NCBI RefSeq assembly: GCF_018446385.1
Contig: NC_055990.1
Coordinates: 135,358,996 to 135,422,995, forward strand
Source of the DNA: Zingiber officinale
Lineage: Eukaryota; Streptophyta; Magnoliopsida; Zingiberales; Zingiberaceae
Length of the DNA stretch: 64,000 nt
Direction: 5' to 3'
How positions within the stretch are numbered: the stretch's first letter is position 1; every line of letters starts with the position of its first letter. Positions 59,585-64,000 of this stretch are shown piece after piece. The notes beneath the pieces are model-generated. The model did no database searches. It saw only the letters and a list, made by a program, of their open reading frames with translations, and had not been told where the DNA came from. The translations under genes were made by a program, and so were the position numbers.

Positions 59585-60624
59585 CACCCCCAGACTTAAA
59601 CCTTTGCTTGTCCTCAAGCAAAATGCTGCAGTCTAAATTCATATGTTCTACAACACATTCATAAAACCTAGTGCACTTTCCTAACTCTATCAAAAAGTTT
59701 CATTAACAAGCGTGATCATGGAAACAAGTAAAGTATGGTTCAAGCATAAGAATCTTGTGCACAGTGTAAAAGTAACTCAACACCCTTCAAGTTTCAATCC
59801 ATGTCCTAGTCAAGTCGTCATCAAATTTGAATTTCTAGTGTTTCCAGTGAAAGACAAGTAACCAGTGATAGGCACTTACTCACCATTCACTTGGTTCATA
59901 TTTCTCAACTAACCCAAGGTCTCAAAGGTATGCTCAATCTCAAGGGAAGCTAAGCAGTCATTTCCCCAGTAACCTAACTCGGTCTCAAAGGGGTGACTTG
60001 CTAGATTCCACTCATGACAACTGTTATTTTTTTTTTATTTTTTTTTATAAGTGTTTGCATTGTGCAAAACTTATTCACAAATGTACTTTTTAGCACACAT
60101 GTTGGGATATTTTGATTTTTCCAAATGAGCTTTAATGATTTGAGCCTCATCCAGTAACCAAAATGAAAGTTGAGAAATCACCATGGAAACCAAGTACTAA
60201 GCAAACAAGATGAATCATGACTATTTCAATGACATCAACTATTCAAGCATCAAGCACAAGTGTAGTGAAGATAAAATCCTTAAGGTTGAACCAAAACTAA
60301 AACTCATCACCATAAGATTTTTAGCTTATTAATGCTTCCCAAGATAGAAAAAAGAACTACACAAAGTTTACTACTAGCATCATTCGAATATCATGAATCA
60401 AGACAATAATCGTGCTAACATTTCACTTGAATCCAAGAAAGCATATAAGTGAAGATTTGATGTTATCAAAATTGCCATGATTATTTCAAAAACAAGCAAA
60501 ATAAAGCAACAAGCAATGAAAATAAGAACCAACATGAAAAACTAACAAAAACTAAAAACTGAAAACCAAACTAAATAGTACATGACACTCCCCCAGACTT
60601 AAACTTTTCATCGTCCCGATGAAA
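59585..60624 (-). other. 3' untranslated part of the Athila-type element
   Basis: It lies between the purine tract and the post-pol ORF region. It is AT-rich, with T-runs near 60028-60047 and a second CCCCCAGACTTAAAC motif near 60592, a partial repeat of the purine-tract context at 59586. No ORF is supported. Confidence 0.5.
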
Positions 60625-61264
60625 TCAATATGGTGGAGGAGGTGGAAAATCAGGAAAATCAGGGAAGAAAAATGCAAAATCTTTAACAAACCATTTAACT
60701 TCGTTTCTGAAAAAATTATGATACTCAAACAATTTATCAATATCATCATGCACAAATCTCATAAAACCTCTAAGATCTTCATGAAATTCCATTTTAGCCT
60801 TATAAGCATTCATCATTTTAGAAATCTTATCACACAATTCTCTTTCACTCTTAAAACAATCTTGTAGCTTTTTAAATAGTTCCTCCTCCATAAGCTTCTT
60901 ATTCTCAAGAAATTCATTAGTTGAATCTAAATCACTATGAATATTTTTTAAAGCAGAATTAAGTTCTTGAAACATAAAACTATGAATCTCTTGTGTTCAC
61001 TAAACCACTCCATCCTATCCTTTCAAATAACCAAACTAAATCATCCTTAAACCCCAAAGTTTCTAAAGTTTCAACATCAAGAAACCTAGTGCCTAAAAGA
61101 GGTCGTTTACATAAAGAAGAATATCTATACCGTTGCTCATCACTAGAGAAAACAATACCAAAGTCATTAGAAATACCTTTAAAGCAAACATTCCTCTCCT
61201 TTCTTGCAACCACCTTCTCCTTCCCTTTTCTTATGGCCAAAATCTTCTCAATCACGTTTTCCAT
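60625..61264 (-). pseudogene. Post-pol (env-position) ORF region of the Athila-type element
   Basis: The first part (61264-60980) has RYSSLCKRPLLGTRFLD then ETLGFKDDLVWLFERIGW, resembling the conserved block of Athila-group proteins. The second part (60975-60625) is a charged coiled-coil-like segment ending in a Pro-rich tail (PDFPDFPPPPPY). No signal peptide or membrane helix was seen, so an envelope function is not supported by sequence. Fossil. Confidence 0.55.
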
Positions 61265-61369
61265 GGAAGAAAATCAAATCTCCTTAAGAAGAATGAGAAA
61301 GAAAAATTAGAAGAAGTAGTTTAAACCTTTAGAAATGGGAAAATAGGAAAGAGGAACGAGCGGCGGTAC

Positions 61370-61760
61370 ATGGTCGTGTGTCGCCCACACCCCGTGCCCT
61401 AATTCCCTAAAAAGATGTGGATTAGGCCGTGTGATATCACACGGCCATATTCATTTCTCATCGCACGACCGTGTCTGTGACACGGCCCCCTTCTCTTTCT
61501 TCTCTGGATTCCAGACACGGGCTGTGTCTGGGACACGACCTCTCCATCTTTCTCCTCGGGATTCTTTACACGGCCGTGTTTGAGACATGGCCTAGACCTT
61601 TTTCTCCTCGGGATTCTTTACACGGCCGTGTTTGAGACATGGCCTAGACCTTTTTCTCCTCGGGAGATCCTACACGGCCGTTTCTGGATGACACGGCCCA
61701 AGCACTTCCCTTCTCTACAACCTTTGCCTGGCCGTGTCTAGCACACGGCTGGGCTCTGTT
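61370..61760. repeat. Second ACACGGCCGTGT palindrome cluster
   Basis: Several copies of ACACGGCCGTGT-like words lie between pol and the post-pol ORF, including a 54-bp direct repeat (TCTCCTCGGGATTCTTTACA at about 61551 and 61605). The same motif is clustered in the LTR. Confidence 0.8.
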
Positions 61761-61833
61761 TTGCACCTAACCTGAAAACAAAATCAAAAACAAGTAAAAA
61801 CCAACAAAATGAATTTATACTAGCTAAAAGAAT

Positions 61834-63894
61834 TCAATCTGGAGGGCGAGGTTCAGAAAAATACAACCTTTGTACCTCTTCTATTTTCGTACCATGAATA
61901 TATTTTTTCAAACGTTGACCATTTACCTTAATTATCCCAAAATCTTTGTTCCAAATATCTACAGCTCCAAAAGGATAAACTTTCTTTACCTCATATGGAC
62001 CCGTCCACCTTGACTTAAGCTTCCCAGGAAAAAGTTTTAATTTTGAATTGAACAACAAAACCAAATCTCCTACATTAAAGTCTTTACGAAGAATGTGCTG
62101 ATCATGTCATTTCTTCGTCCTTTCTTTGTAAGATTTAGCATGCTCATATGCATCCATCCTTAATTCATCAAGTTCGTTCAACTGAAGCTTCCTTTTCTCC
62201 CCTGCTTCCTTTAAATCCATATTCAAATTTGCAATTGCCCAATAAGCCTTATGTTCTAGTTCAACTGGAAGATGGCAAGACTTACCATAAACTAATCGAA
62301 ATGGGGTCATCCCAATAGGAGTTTTATAAGCAGTTCGATATGCCCATAAAGCATCATCTAATTTCAATGCTCAATCCTTTCTTGAAGTGGATACAGTCTT
62401 TTCCAATATGGACTTAATTTCCCGGTTAGATATCTCAGCTTGCCCATTAGTTTGAGGATGATAAGGTGTTGCTACTTTATGCTTCACTCCATATCTTCTA
62501 AGTAAGTTTTCAAACTGTTTCTCTATAAAATGTGATCCTCCATCACTAATGACTGCCTTTGGCACCCCAAATCTTGGAAAGATAATACTCCTAAATAATT
62601 TGATAACTGTTTTCGCATCGCACGTAGGAGATGCCACAGCTTCTACCCATTTGGACACATAATCTACCGCCACAAGAATATACCTATTCCCATATGAAAG
62701 AGGGAAAGGTCCCATGAAATCAATTCCCCAAACATCAAATAACTCAACCTCAAGAATGTAATTCAACATCGTTTCATTTCTTTTAGTTATATTCCCAGTT
62801 CTCTGACATTGATCACAAAACTGAACAAACAACTTAGCATCCCTGAATAAGGTTGGCCAATAAAATCCTGCTTGAAGAATTTTCGTAATCGTTTTTGAAC
62901 TACCCAAATGTCCTCCATAGGACGAAGAATGGCAATGAAACAAGATATCTCTAATTTCTTCTTCAGGTATACATCTTCGATAAATCACATCATTGCACTT
63001 CTTATATAGGAGAGGTTCATCCCAAACAAAATTCTTAACTTCTGAAAAAAACTTTTTCCTTTGTTGATGAGAAAAATCCGGAGGTAACACTCCACTAGCA
63101 AGGAAATTCACAAAATCTGCGTACCAAGGAGTTTTCACACTTGATAAAGCTAATAAGTGTTCATTCGGGAATATGTCATCAATAGGTAAATCAAAATCCA
63201 CCTCATTTTCTGACTTTTGAGATATTCTAGACAAATGATCCGCTACTACATTTTCAGCTCCTTTCTTATCCCTAATCTCAAGGTTGAACTCTTACAAAAG
63301 TAAAATCCACCTGATTAACCTAGGTTTAGCGTCTTTCTTTCCAAGTAGATACCGAATAGCTGCATGATCAGTATATACTATTACTCTTGATCCTACTAGA
63401 TAGGATCTAAATTTATCAATAGCAAATACCACTGCCAATAATTCTTTTTCTATAGTAGAATAGTTTACTTGGGCTGCATCAAGTGTTTTACTTGCATAAT
63501 GGATCGCATGTAAAATCTTATTTCTTCGTTGTCCCAAAACTGCTCCTACAGCAAAATCACTAGCATCACACATTATTTCAAAAGGAAGATCCCAATCAGG
63601 TGCTTGAATGACTGGAGCTGTTGTAAGAGCACTCTTGATTTTATTGAAGGCTTCAATACATTCGCTATCAAAACAAAACTCAACATCTTTAATCAACAGA
63701 TTAGTTAATGGCTTGGAAATCTTTGAAAAGTCCTTAATAAAACGTCTATAGAAACCAGCATGTCCTAAAAAACTCCTAACTCCTTTTACATTGATGGGTG
63801 GGGGTAATTTGTCTATTACTTCCACTTTTGCTTGATCTACCTCAATACCATGCTCTGAAATTTTATGCCCCAAAACTATTCCTTCCTTAACCAT
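61834..63894 (-). pseudogene. Pol region of the Athila-type element (RT end, RNase H, integrase)
   Basis: From the right: the RT/RNase H part (63894-63292) with [38 protein letters not shown] and [14 protein letters not shown]; then integrase (63234-62371) with a HHCC finger ([12 protein letters not shown]...CDQCQR), core [19 protein letters not shown] and [19 protein letters not shown]; and the downstream end (62367-61834) with [20 protein letters not shown]. The RT-RNase H-integrase order is Ty3/gypsy. The upstream reverse transcriptase lies beyond or at the edge. A few breaks are visible; otherwise well preserved. Confidence 0.88.
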
Positions 63895-64000
63895 AAAGTG
63901 ACATTTTCCCTAGTTCAACACTAGGTTTGTATCTTCACACCTTTTTAGAACAGTAGAAAGATTTGACAAACAAGAATCAAAGTCATTTCCATAAACTGAG

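Larger units (their letters stand above)
57981..64000 (-). mobile_element. Athila-type Ty3/gypsy element (minus; runs off right edge)
   Basis: Its 3' LTR (57981-59584) interrupts the gag of the Tat element. On the minus strand, from the right: RNase H and integrase parts of pol (63894-61834), a palindrome-rich spacer (61760-61370), an env-position ORF region (61264-60625), untranslated DNA, a purine tract (AAGTCTGGGGGTG, 59585-59600) and the LTR. A post-pol ORF and a GTCTGGGGG-type tract after CTTGAGGACAAGC are usual for Athila-like elements. The 5' half and 5' LTR lie outside. The candidate target site is GCTGC (57976-57980). Largely open but broken in places. Confidence 0.8.

Overview
The window is plant nuclear DNA. 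Three host genes have GT-AG introns or clear plant homologues, and they sit in a thick matrix of nested plant LTR retrotransposons (Ty3/gypsy Tat-type and Athila-type, Ty1/copia), a CACTA element and hAT elements. A strongly GC-rich, intronless membrane-protein gene next to AT-rich intergenic DNA suits a monocot. A Zingiberales-like genome is a guess only; nothing here proves the species.

Layout. 1-3853: 3' part of a plus-oriented Tat-type Ty3/gypsy element with its antisense ORF and 3' LTR. 3854-11205: 3' part and LTR of another Ty3/gypsy element, split by a Ty1/copia-type element (7110-10572). 11206-12010: LTR-like DNA with a 76-bp tandem array. 12011-15255: mostly AT-rich, with a possible unknown exon at 13222-13515 (minus) and a fold-back repeat at 14085-15255. 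15821-19349: complete RLP4-type receptor-like protein gene. 19683-23919: CACTA-type transposon carrying a Ulp1-like protease remnant. 24018-37896: minus-oriented Ty1/copia element holding two younger insertions, a compact non-autonomous Tat element (24897-30027) and a hAT miniature element (34443-34989). 37897-41640: AT-rich DNA with small repeats. 41783-42739 (minus) and 43835-47761 (plus): a divergent gene pair, a multi-pass membrane protein and a G-box-binding bZIP factor. 48215-51304: hAT transposon with an almost complete transposase gene, cut by a minus-oriented Tat element (51305 onward), which is itself cut by a minus-oriented Athila-type element (57981 to beyond the right edge).

The host genes are independent of each other: RLP4-like is a cell-surface protein without a kinase, the bZIP is a nuclear regulator, and the membrane protein belongs to a plant family of poorly known role. 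They share no operon-like logic. The most instructive part is the mobile DNA. Two diverged Tat elements keep the same two adjacent tandem arrays (56-bp and 64-bp periods) in the same order. Two other copies keep an antisense ORF whose upstream side has a TATA-like box. Target-site duplications let the order of insertion be read directly.
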